64,000 nt of DNA from CAZUTO01 sp964623085. GTDB lineage: Bacteria > Pseudomonadota > Gammaproteobacteria > Pseudomonadales > GM7GCV1. Positions 54,681 to 61,813 of the stretch are shown here, piece by piece. The translations under genes were made by a program, and so were the position numbers. Position 1 is the stretch's first letter. Every line of letters begins with the position of its first letter. Under the pieces are notes generated by a model. That model was given only the letters and a program-made list of their open reading frames with translations. It made no database searches and had not been told where the DNA came from. The stretch lies in NCBI GenBank assembly GCA_964623085.1, contig CAZUTO010000008.1:5580-69579 (forward strand), written 5' to 3'.

Positions 54681-55070
54681 ATGGCCTCAGTCGAATCCTT
54701 TGACCTAACTAACGGTGCAGTTCTTCTGCGTTTGATCTGTGCGTTATTTTTTGTCCCGCATATGTACTTTAAAGCGTTCGGAAACCCTCCGCCTGCGTCG
54801 GGCTTTTTTAAAGCCGCGGGCTATCCGAATCCGATGCTAGTGATGCGGGTAGCGCTGGCCATTGAGCTGGTTTCCAGCACCTTATTGCTACTGAATATCT
54901 ATACGCAGTATGTAGCGTTGTTATGCGCTCTAATACTCGGTGTTGCTGCTGTTTCCATTATCTTTGAAAGAGGCAAGAACTTTGTCTGGCTCTGGCCTAA
55001 AGGCGGCATGGAATACGCTGTCTTTTGGTCCATTTGTTGTGTGATTGTTTCGATGTTGTATTGGCAGTAA
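54681..55070 (+). CDS. DoxX-family membrane protein
   Basis: Inner-membrane protein of 129 residues with four hydrophobic segments. The family pattern is present: 'LLRLICALFFVPHMYFKAFG', 'FKAAGYPNPMLVM', 'ALAIELVSSTLLLL'. DoxX relatives are linked to quinone or thiol redox, and a thioredoxin gene is divergent from it, but no function is proven for this branch. Confidence 0.87.
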   Translation: MASVESFDLTNGAVLLRLICALFFVPHMYFKAFGNPPPASGFFKAAGYPNPMLVMRVALAIELVSSTLLLLNIYTQYVALLCALILGVAAVSIIFERGKNFVWLWPKGGMEYAVFWSICCVIVSMLYWQ

Positions 55071-55134
55071 TACTTGGCGTGGTTAGGGGTCCGATTCACC
55101 CAATTGAGCACTTTTTAGTTAATTTAAATAATGC

Positions 55135-55434
55135 TCAGATTGATCGAGTATTCAACGCAGAATTAATCGCCTGCGCGAGTTGAAAGTCTCGCATGGTCAG
55201 CCCGCCAGTATCATGAGTGGTTAATCGAATGTTGACCCTGTTATAAACGTTTGACCATTCGGGATGATGATTGAGTTGTTCTGCGCTGAGCGCCACCTTT
55301 TCCATGAATTCCCAAGCAGCTTTAAAACTCGCAAAAATGATTTCTGTCTCTATGGCGTTGCTGTCTGAAGAAACAGTCCACCCTGGTTCGAGATTTTGAA
55401 GTTCGGAGAGTTGTTTTTCAGTGAGTTTTTCCAT
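55135..55434 (-). CDS. phhB: Pterin-4a-carbinolamine dehydratase
   Basis: Recycles the tetrahydropterin cofactor of aromatic amino-acid hydroxylases. The ATG at 55434 gives 99 residues (MEKLTEKQLSELQ). The active-site signature is 'LNHHPEWSNVYNRVNIRLTTHD'-like (core HHPEW, residues about 57-61). An upstream reading frame would extend far into the neighbouring gene and is rejected. No phenylalanine hydroxylase lies in the window. Confidence 0.93.
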   Translation of the reverse strand: MEKLTEKQLSELQNLEPGWTVSSDSNAIETEIIFASFKAAWEFMEKVALSAEQLNHHPEWSNVYNRVNIRLTTHDTGGLTMRDFQLAQAINSALNTRSI

Positions 55435-55462
55435 CACGTGGTTTTTAGGCCAAAGAATTGAC

Positions 55463-56059
55463 TTAGCAGGCAGAGATATCTTCAGAGCGTTGCTTGAAGC
55501 TGTATTCATCAATGATATGTGACACGCGACCAACTGTGTCTTGATCGAGTGTGAGTCCCCAAGTAGTAACCATGCCTGCCAAGGTGGCGTGCACTCCATG
55601 TAGGGTAATGATGTCCATGACTTGCTGGTTCGAGTAGTTTTTGTCGAGGATGGCGAGTGTGACTGGGCGAATTCTTCGGTGCTCCACCAAGTCATCTATG
55701 GCCATGATGAGTGCGCGCTCTTCTTCTACCCAAGGCCGTTCGGCAACTGGCTCCAGTAGGCCAAGCATTTCTTCAACTTCGATACCTAAGCGCAGCGCGC
55801 GATCGGAACGCGACGCCCATTCATACCAGCAGTTCATGTGCACCGCGAGGCGCAAAGCGGCAATTTCACTTTTGCGTTTTCCGATTGAGCTACCATCTAT
55901 CAAATAGTTTCTGATTGGCCAACATGCGATAAGCAAGTCAGGGCTGTTTGCCATTATTTTGTGAATGTTTTCAGGCTCTCCATGCAAATCATTTAGCACG
56001 CCGGCGAGCTTGTCTGGCCACTCTTGTGACGGAATTGGAAGAGGCATAGAGTCATGCAT
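55463..56059 (-). CDS. Carboxymuconolactone decarboxylase-like protein
   Basis: AhpD/CMD-fold protein of 198 residues from the ATG at 56059 (a TTG at 56074 is possible). The fold is suggested by 'KRKSEIAALRLAVHMNCWYEWASRSDRALRLGIEVEEM' (core 'LRLAVHMNCWYEWASRSD'), which parallels the 'RVAxRxxxxYEWxxH' of CMD proteins. The peroxidatic CxxC of AhpD is absent, so decarboxylase-like or unknown chemistry is more likely. It lies 28 bp upstream of phhB, apparently in one operon. Confidence 0.8.
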   Translation of the reverse strand: MHDSMPLPIPSQEWPDKLAGVLNDLHGEPENIHKIMANSPDLLIACWPIRNYLIDGSSIGKRKSEIAALRLAVHMNCWYEWASRSDRALRLGIEVEEMLGLLEPVAERPWVEEERALIMAIDDLVEHRRIRPVTLAILDKNYSNQQVMDIITLHGVHATLAGMVTTWGLTLDQDTVGRVSHIIDEYSFKQRSEDISAC

Positions 56060-56300
56060 GTTTGAATAAACCAAATTTTATGTGTGTGGCGGCTCGTCGA
56101 GAGTAAAGAGAGATTTACGGTTACAAAGCAGCGCAATATGTTAGCTATTGCCAGCATATCGGCTTGATTTATTAGCGACAAGAAGAGTAACGCAGTTTTA
56201 CAATTCTTTCGTTCGAGAATTATCTCGCCTTGTCGCATTTGCGTTAAGGTGATGGCGTGTTTTTTTACCATCAAATTATTTAGGGTTAGCAACGAGGTCG

Positions 56301-57245
56301 ATGATGCTTGAGTTCCCGCAGCTGGATAAAGGCAACACTCATCTTTATCTCGAGGAAACGGACTCCTCGTTACCGGAAACGTTAAATCCAAAAACGCGCT
56401 ACGCATTTTTCACAACTATTGCGACGGGCGGCAAATCGTTGATCAAATCTTGTCGTGATTTACACCTTCGCAGGACTATTTGCTATAAAACATTGCGTCC
56501 TGAATTCGTAAAAGATCCCATCGAAAATAAGCGCCTTCTGCGCGAGGCGCGAATCTCAGCTATGTTGCAGCATCCAAATACAGTACCGACCTATGAAATC
56601 GGTCGTGATAACCATGGCAATACCTATTTCACCATGAAGTTGATTCATGGCTATACCCTGCGGGAAGTTCTAAATTTTCGTGAGCGCTATGATTTATCAC
56701 AATTAGTGGATGTGATCGTGCAGGTAGGAAGGGCGCTGGGTTATGCGCACTCCAATGGTGTGTTACACCGAGATATCAAGCCGGATAATATTCTCATTGG
56801 TCCCTATGGTGAGGTGTTGCTGCTTGATTGGGGGTTGGCTAAGGTTTGGCACAAGCAATCTGATGCAGTGGAAAATGAAGCAGAGATTGAAGAAGTCGAC
56901 GCTGGTATCGGTATGACCGGTGAGGGGAAGTTACAAGGCTCAGTGATGTATATGTCGCCAGAACAGATTGATCGGGACCCAGATATTGGGTTCCGTTCGG
57001 ATATCTACAGCTTGGGTGCTGTTCTTTATGAGGTTCTGACAGGGACTACGCCTTTTCAAGGGGATCGAATCCAAGTTCTGTTGAACGAGATTCGCTCAGA
57101 CAGGCCTGATGATCCTAGAAGTCTGTGCGCGACAGATGTGCCAGACGTGTTGGCGGAACTGGTAATGAGTTGTTTGCAAAAAGACCCTTTCATGCGTCCG
57201 GAATCAGCAGATGAAATGATACGAACCCTCCGAGAAAACTGGTGA
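56301..57245 (+). CDS. Soluble serine/threonine protein kinase
   Basis: Hanks-type kinase of 314 residues with no membrane segment. The catalytic Lys is in 'CYKTLRPEF', alpha-C Glu in 'LLREARISAM', catalytic loop 'HRDIKPDN', metal loop DWG (in 'LLLDWGLAK') instead of DFG, 'GSVMYMSPEQ' and 'RSDIYSLGAVLYE'. The glycine-rich loop is degenerate ('IATGGKSLI'). The DWG form is common in some bacterial kinases and does not imply inactivity. A PP2C phosphatase follows 62 bp downstream, so the two probably act on the same targets. Confidence 0.93.
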   Translation: MMLEFPQLDKGNTHLYLEETDSSLPETLNPKTRYAFFTTIATGGKSLIKSCRDLHLRRTICYKTLRPEFVKDPIENKRLLREARISAMLQHPNTVPTYEIGRDNHGNTYFTMKLIHGYTLREVLNFRERYDLSQLVDVIVQVGRALGYAHSNGVLHRDIKPDNILIGPYGEVLLLDWGLAKVWHKQSDAVENEAEIEEVDAGIGMTGEGKLQGSVMYMSPEQIDRDPDIGFRSDIYSLGAVLYEVLTGTTPFQGDRIQVLLNEIRSDRPDDPRSLCATDVPDVLAELVMSCLQKDPFMRPESADEMIRTLRENW

Positions 57246-57307
57246 ATGGAAAAATCAAATGATTAGGTGCACTAGCCCTCGTCGATGTCTCTCTACAACG
57301 GTGTTTT

Positions 57308-58081
57308 ATGCCGTTTATTAACCACCAATATCTCAATGATATAGAGGCTGAATTGGCGCAAGCGGGTTCGGTTGAATCTTTTGTGTGGAGTACTGCCGCC
57401 GATACTGATGTTGGGCGTGTGCGAAGCAGAAATGAAGATGCTTTTTTCTGCACTGAGGAACAGGGTTTATGGATTGTTGCAGATGGAATGGGTGGCCATA
57501 GTCGAGGCGATAAGGCGAGCCAGGTTGTGGTTGACGATGTTCGTAGTTTTGTTCGGTTTGATAGTTTTACAGAGAGTATAAAGGATATAGAAACGCGTTT
57601 TCTGCTCTCGAACAATACATGTCGGGCTATGTTTCCCCAAGAAAAGGTAGGCAGTACCGCGGCCGCACTATTTGCATTTGGATCGCTGAGTGTATTTTTA
57701 TGGGTAGGAGATAGCAGGATTTATAGGCTGCGCGACGGTATTCTTACACTGATGACTGAAGATCATAGTTTGGTTCAGGAGCGGTACCGTCGTGGTGAGC
57801 TTACATTGGAAGAAGCACAGCAAGATCCTTCTGCAAATGTTCTTACCCAGGCTATTGGTGTTCATCAGAATCTCCGAGTCGATATGCAGTGTGCTTCGGT
57901 CGCAAGGCACGATCGCTATTTATTGTGCAGTGACGGGCTCTACAGAGACCTTCTAGGTGACGAAATCCAGGCGCATCTCGGTGAGGGAGATATTCAGGAA
58001 GCACTCGATAATCTGATGAAATTGGCGTTGGAGCGTGGAGGAAAAGACAACATTACTGCAATGATTGTCCAGGTCGACTAA
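57308..58081 (+). CDS. PP2C-family serine/threonine phosphatase
   Basis: Metal-dependent phosphatase of 257 residues, soluble. The metal-binding motifs are complete: 'VRSRNEDAFF', 'VADGMGGHSRGDKAS', 'GSTAAALFAFG', 'LWVGDSRIYRLRDG', 'LLCSDGLYRDL' and 'GGKDNITAMIV'. It is similar to PppA/PrpC-type phosphatases. It forms a kinase-phosphatase pair with the preceding gene. No type VI secretion or FHA-domain gene is nearby. Confidence 0.94.
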   Translation: MPFINHQYLNDIEAELAQAGSVESFVWSTAADTDVGRVRSRNEDAFFCTEEQGLWIVADGMGGHSRGDKASQVVVDDVRSFVRFDSFTESIKDIETRFLLSNNTCRAMFPQEKVGSTAAALFAFGSLSVFLWVGDSRIYRLRDGILTLMTEDHSLVQERYRRGELTLEEAQQDPSANVLTQAIGVHQNLRVDMQCASVARHDRYLLCSDGLYRDLLGDEIQAHLGEGDIQEALDNLMKLALERGGKDNITAMIVQVD

Positions 58082-58212
58082 ACCGAGATTCGAAATTCTC
58101 CCTAAGAAAGCAGTATACTCTCGGCTCGTTTGGTCTCTGGAGGGGTTATTTGTCCGTTAGGGCATGCTTGAAGATCAAACCAATGTAAGCAGTCTAAGAA
58201 TTTAGTTTTCTA

Positions 58213-58229
58213 TGCGCCTGCTTTGTGCG
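58213..58229. promoter_or_regulatory. NtrC-like enhancer site (distal)
   Basis: TGCGC-N7-GTGCG, a match to the inverted TGCAC-N7-GTGCA pattern of NtrC with one symmetrical change in each half. Its centre is 32 bp from the proximal site. Confidence 0.65.
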
Positions 58230-58244
58230 TGAGAAGCGAGCTTG

Positions 58245-58261
58245 TGCACTAAAAATGTGCA
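58245..58261. promoter_or_regulatory. NtrC-like enhancer site (proximal)
   Basis: TGCACTAAAAATGTGCA matches TGCAC-N7-GTGCA exactly in both halves. Its centre lies about 150 bp before the predicted transcription start of the sigma-54 promoter. Confidence 0.75.
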
Positions 58262-58375
58262 CTTTTTTGATGTCTGCGTATCTTGGCGTGGCGTTTTTCG
58301 CGTTCTTGGCAATTTTAGCCTAGGAAACGCACTGTTTTTGCACGTTCTTATATTAATAAGTGATTTATAAGAAAG

Positions 58376-58392
58376 TTGGAACGAAATTTGCT
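58376..58392 (+). promoter_or_regulatory. Sigma-54 (RpoN) promoter of the GSII gene
   Basis: TTGGAACGAAATTTGCT matches TTGGCACG-N4-TTGCW with one change (C to A). The invariant GG and GC are present with the required 10-base spacing. The predicted start of transcription is near 58403. Confidence 0.8.
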
Positions 58393-58458
58393 TTAAATAA
58401 TTCTATGCAATACAGGGCTTTGCCTAAATATCAATAAACTACTGGAGAGAAACTCAAC

Positions 58459-59475
58459 ATGAAAAGTAAGTTGGAATATATCTGGCTTGATGGCTATGCG
58501 CCAACTCAAAGCCTGCGCAGCAAGACCATGGTTCGTAATGATTTTGGTGGGACCTTGAAAGAATGTCCGATGTGGTCTTTTGACGGAAGCTCGACAGAGC
58601 AGGCTGATGGTAGCGATTCAGATTGTTTGTTGAAACCGGTAGCGATCATCCCAGACCCAGATCGTAAAAGCTCTTACTTAGTGATGACTGAAGTGCTCAA
58701 CGCTGACGGTTCAGCTCATGTTTCTAATGGTCGTGCAACGATTGACGAAAGTGACGACGACGATGATTTCTGGTTTGGTTTCGAGCAAGAATACTTCCTC
58801 TGGGATCCGATCACAGATCGCCCACCTGGATTCCCGCAGGGCGGCTATCCAGAACCACAGGGTCCATACTATTGTTCAGTTGGTGCGAAAAATGCATATG
58901 GCCGTGAAGTGATTGAAGAGCATTTGGATCTTTGTCTTGAAGCTGGTCTTAATGTTGAAGGTATTAACGCCGAAGTAGCTGCAGGCCAGTGGGAATTCCA
59001 AATTTTCGCCAAAGGCGCAAAGCGTGCTGGAGATGAGATATGGTTGGGTCGCTATCTTCTCGAGCGTACTGCAGAGAAATATGGTTACTCGATCGAGTGG
59101 CATCCTAAGCCGCTTGGTGACACTGACTGGAATGGTTCTGGTATGCATGCGAACTTCTCTAACGGGCCCATGCGTGACAATGGTGATGAAACTGTCTTTA
59201 CCAAAATCTGTGATGAATTCGGTAAAAACATTGAGCGCCACATCAGTGTTTATGGTGCAGACAACAATCAACGTCTAACAGGCGCCCATGAGACTCAGGC
59301 TATTGATGAGTTTAGTTATGGTGTGTCTGATCGTGGCGCGTCTATCCGTATTCCTATTGGTACAGTGGAAGATGGTTGGAAAGGTCGCTTGGAAGACCGC
59401 CGTCCAGCGTCTAATGCTGATCCCTATAAGGTAGCGGCAGCGATTGTGACGACGACCAAAGAAGCTGGCGTATAA
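58459..59475 (+). CDS. glnII: Glutamine synthetase, eukaryotic-type (GSII)
   Basis: ATP-dependent synthesis of glutamine from glutamate and ammonia. The 338-residue length and motifs are those of GSII, not the about 470-residue GSI: 'YIWLDG', 'WSFDGSSTEQADGSDSDCLL', 'GFEQEYFL', 'VAAGQWEFQI', 'WNGSGMHANFS', 'RLTGAHETQAIDEFSYGVSD' and 'RGASIRIP'. The GSI adenylylation loop is absent, so control must be transcriptional or allosteric. The upstream NtrC sites and sigma-54 promoter point to induction by nitrogen limitation. A strong terminator follows, so it is a single-gene unit. Confidence 0.95.
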   Translation: MKSKLEYIWLDGYAPTQSLRSKTMVRNDFGGTLKECPMWSFDGSSTEQADGSDSDCLLKPVAIIPDPDRKSSYLVMTEVLNADGSAHVSNGRATIDESDDDDDFWFGFEQEYFLWDPITDRPPGFPQGGYPEPQGPYYCSVGAKNAYGREVIEEHLDLCLEAGLNVEGINAEVAAGQWEFQIFAKGAKRAGDEIWLGRYLLERTAEKYGYSIEWHPKPLGDTDWNGSGMHANFSNGPMRDNGDETVFTKICDEFGKNIERHISVYGADNNQRLTGAHETQAIDEFSYGVSDRGASIRIPIGTVEDGWKGRLEDRRPASNADPYKVAAAIVTTTKEAGV

Positions 59476-59497
59476 ATCGCGTTTCTTAGTAGGAATA

Positions 59498-59529
59498 AAA
59501 AAGCCGGAGTCTAGACTCCGGCTTTTTTT
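59498..59529. terminator. Strong terminator after the GSII gene
   Basis: A perfect palindrome at 59502-59523 (stem GCCGGAGT / ACTCCGGC, loop CTAG) is flanked by six A on the left and eight T on the right. It serves GSII and, on the minus strand, the convergent EAL-CZB gene. Confidence 0.93.
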
Positions 59530-59554
59530 TGCATAAACAAAAACGTTAATACAT

Positions 59555-60736
59555 CTATTGTTGTTGTTCCGCCTCTTCTACGAGCTTTGCGCTTTCTTCG
59601 GCTATTAGTTCGGCTTCTAGTACATTAAGACATTGACTCACGTTTTCGAATGCTTCGTTAAAAGCCACAACCATTGCGTAAGAGTTTTCAAATTTTGATT
59701 TAAAAAGCTCCTTTCCTATTTGATGCATTCTTCGATGTGGTTCTTCTATGGCTTGAAAAGACGGACGATCTGATAACTCCTGACCTGAACCAAAATACCA
59801 TTCGCCAAGGCGTGTATTCTTAGGCTCAAAATGAATGTCGGGTTTTGCAACCGATGCCATATCCAAGTCGATACTGGAATTAGCATAAAGGGCTGCATCT
59901 AAAACAGATTTTCGAAAATAAACGTTGTTCATATGCGCGTGGTAAATCATGCCTACATGGGAGGAGGGGTAGCTGGGGTTATCGCCTACAAAATCTTTAA
60001 ACTCTTCAAGCGACAAGGGTTTGCTAATCCAATAGCCTTGGGCTTCTACGCAACCGGCATAGGCCAAAAAGTGGTAGGCATTTTTGTCTTCAATGCCTTC
60101 AGCTACCACATCCATTCTCAATGTTCTGGCCATGTTAATAACCATATTGACGATGTTCAGATTCTTCGTTGATCCTTCCATGCGACCAATCACACCCTGA
60201 TCGATTTTAAGCGCAGAGAATGGCAGTTGGCTCAATAAATCGATAGAGGAATAGCCCGTTCCAAAGTCATCCATAACCAACTTCATATCCATATCGATTA
60301 TGCGATCAAGGCGCGCTAAAACATCGCTTTGATTATCTAGGGCTGCCGACTCAGTGAGTTCAATTTGTATGTCCTGAGGCGAAATTTCGTCATGGTCGAG
60401 CGCATGCTGAAGGATGTCGATAATCGCATTTGTTTCAAAATCGAGCGCCGACGTATTAACAGCCAAACTCCCGTCAAAACCTTCTGCTCGCAAGTCTTTG
60501 CTCGCCTGTATGGCGCTTAACGTAATTTGAGCAGTGATTTCTCGAATTAGACCTGTTTCTTCTGCAAGGGGAATAAAAAGGTCCGGTGAAACAAGACCTC
60601 TTTCAGGGTGATTCCATCGAATAAGACATTCGGCGCCAGAGACACGTCCCTTTAAAAAATTAACCTTAGGTTGATATAGCAATTCAAATTCTTGATTAGC
60701 CAAGGCGCGCTCAATATCTTGCTTTTTTATATCCAT
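59555..60736 (-). CDS. EAL-domain c-di-GMP phosphodiesterase with C-terminal CZB-like domain
   Basis: Predicted cytoplasmic cyclic-di-GMP phosphodiesterase, 393 residues from the ATG at 60736 (GAG six bases before it); a GTG at 60787 is the alternative. The EAL domain has signature 'AECLIRW' (Glu kept, ECL for EAL), 'QIELTESA', 'MDDFGTGYSSIDLLSQLPF', 'LKIDQGVI' and 'VVAEGIED'. The C-terminal part (about 275-380) resembles the zinc-binding CZB domain: 'HAHMNNVYFRKSVLDAAL', 'RLGEWYFGSG' and 'EEPHRRMHQIG'. Three His ligands are visible, but the usual Cys before RLGxWY is Thr. It follows apbE by 96 bp on the same strand. Confidence 0.88.
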   Translation of the reverse strand: MDIKKQDIERALANQEFELLYQPKVNFLKGRVSGAECLIRWNHPERGLVSPDLFIPLAEETGLIREITAQITLSAIQASKDLRAEGFDGSLAVNTSALDFETNAIIDILQHALDHDEISPQDIQIELTESAALDNQSDVLARLDRIIDMDMKLVMDDFGTGYSSIDLLSQLPFSALKIDQGVIGRMEGSTKNLNIVNMVINMARTLRMDVVAEGIEDKNAYHFLAYAGCVEAQGYWISKPLSLEEFKDFVGDNPSYPSSHVGMIYHAHMNNVYFRKSVLDAALYANSSIDLDMASVAKPDIHFEPKNTRLGEWYFGSGQELSDRPSFQAIEEPHRRMHQIGKELFKSKFENSYAMVVAFNEAFENVSQCLNVLEAELIAEESAKLVEEAEQQQ

Positions 60737-60832
60737 CTTTTTCTCGTTGCTAGATAGGTTGAGGTATAGATCAGTGCTATTCCGCACTTGTTTTATTGCG
60801 AGGCCATACCGATATTTATGGTTGGCATGGCG

Positions 60833-61726
60833 TTAAGAGAGCGGCCCTTTGAGCGTCATTGTCTGATCGACGCTTAAATAAGGGAGCTGTAATTCATCAA
60901 GCCAATTTGGCTCAGTATCACTTTTTAACATAGCGATGGTGGCACAAGAGCCTGCAACAAGGCAGCTATCGGCGATAACTGACATTGAGGCATGCTTAAG
61001 TTGTGAGCTCATACCCGTTTTGGGGTTGAGAATATGGCAATATCTACGGCCATCGACCAGCATATAGCGTTCGTAGTCACCGGAAGTAGCTATCCCGCCC
61101 TCATAGATATTGAGCTTAGCAATGGTTTTATCTAGCTTTCGTGGGTGCTGAATACCAGTTCTCCAGCCTTCTCCGTTGGGGTGCGGGCCGATCACTCTAA
61201 TATCGCCCCCGAGATTCACCAGTCCGCTTTGGATTCCGCTATCTATGCATTTTGATGCCGCGACATCAGCTGCGTACTCTTTTACAAATCCGCCGAAATC
61301 GATTTGCATACCGACTTTTGGCAGGTAGACGGATTGGTCAGTGCGCTCAATCGATGTCCAGCCGACTAACTCAAGCAAAGGCGCTAATTCGGAATCCGTG
61401 GGGACTCTCCCAGATTTAAAATCCCAAGCCTTGCGCAGCACTCCGGATGTAATATCAAAGAGGCCGTCGCTTTGGGTGTAAACAGTGTCGGCATAGTTCA
61501 AGAGTTTCGACGTTTCTGTATCGATATCCACCTGATGTTTGCCGGCGGCGTTATTTATTTTTGAAGTTAGGCTCGTTGTTTGGAAGCGCGTATATTTTGT
61601 TTCGAGACGAGCTATTTCTTCTTTTGCAACTAGATAAGCTTGCTCCATTGAACTGGTTTTTTGCCCAGACAGGAGTATCTCGCAGGGACTACCCATCGCC
61701 TTAAATTGGAAGCGCTGAAATGGCAT
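60833..61726 (-). CDS. ApbE-family FAD:protein FMN transferase (divergent, no signal peptide)
   Basis: Flavin transferase that attaches FMN to Thr/Ser of target proteins. The 297-residue sequence has 'AMGSPCEILLSG', 'YTQSDGLFDITSG', 'MQIDFGGFVKEYAAD', 'GLVNLGGDIRVIGP', 'GGIATSGDYERYM' and 'YCHILNPKTG'. No signal peptide or lipobox is present, so it should be cytoplasmic, unlike most ApbE proteins. The Mg-binding segment usually written ADAxATA reads 'VAGSCATIAML', lacking the usual Asp but keeping the Thr. It follows the DUF3570 gene after 87 bp. Confidence 0.9.
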   Translation of the reverse strand: MPFQRFQFKAMGSPCEILLSGQKTSSMEQAYLVAKEEIARLETKYTRFQTTSLTSKINNAAGKHQVDIDTETSKLLNYADTVYTQSDGLFDITSGVLRKAWDFKSGRVPTDSELAPLLELVGWTSIERTDQSVYLPKVGMQIDFGGFVKEYAADVAASKCIDSGIQSGLVNLGGDIRVIGPHPNGEGWRTGIQHPRKLDKTIAKLNIYEGGIATSGDYERYMLVDGRRYCHILNPKTGMSSQLKHASMSVIADSCLVAGSCATIAMLKSDTEPNWLDELQLPYLSVDQTMTLKGPLS

Positions 61727-61770
61727 GTTTATAGGTTACGCTAAAGTGCGAGGAAGAGGGAAAAGATACT

Positions 61771-61797
61771 GGAGCCGATCGATATTCGATCGACTCC
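61771..61797. other. Hairpin between the DUF3570 and apbE genes
   Basis: GGAG-C-CGATCGA / TCGATCG-A-CTCC forms an 11-bp stem with one mismatch and loop TAT. There is only a weak T run on the minus strand, so it may lower expression of apbE relative to DUF3570 or stabilise the upstream message. Confidence 0.55.
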
Positions 61798-61813
61798 CGT
61801 CGTTTAGATAGGG

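Larger units (their letters stand above)
58082..58458 (+). promoter_or_regulatory. Long regulatory region upstream of the GSII gene
   Basis: A 377-bp region without a gene. It holds two NtrC-like sites and a sigma-54 promoter (listed separately), followed by a 55-bp leader with ribosome-binding GGAGA before the ATG. Nothing else was recognised in it. Confidence 0.75.

Noticed and set aside
55435..55695. Upstream extension of the phhB frame
   Set aside because: It overlaps most of the CMD-like gene's 3' half in another frame; the phhB domain starts at the ATG at 55434.
58285..58335. Additional sigma-54-like GG...GC pairs (TTGGCAATTTTAGCC and TGGCGTTTTTCGC)
   Set aside because: The spacing between GG and GC is eight bases, not the ten required; only 58376-58392 fits.
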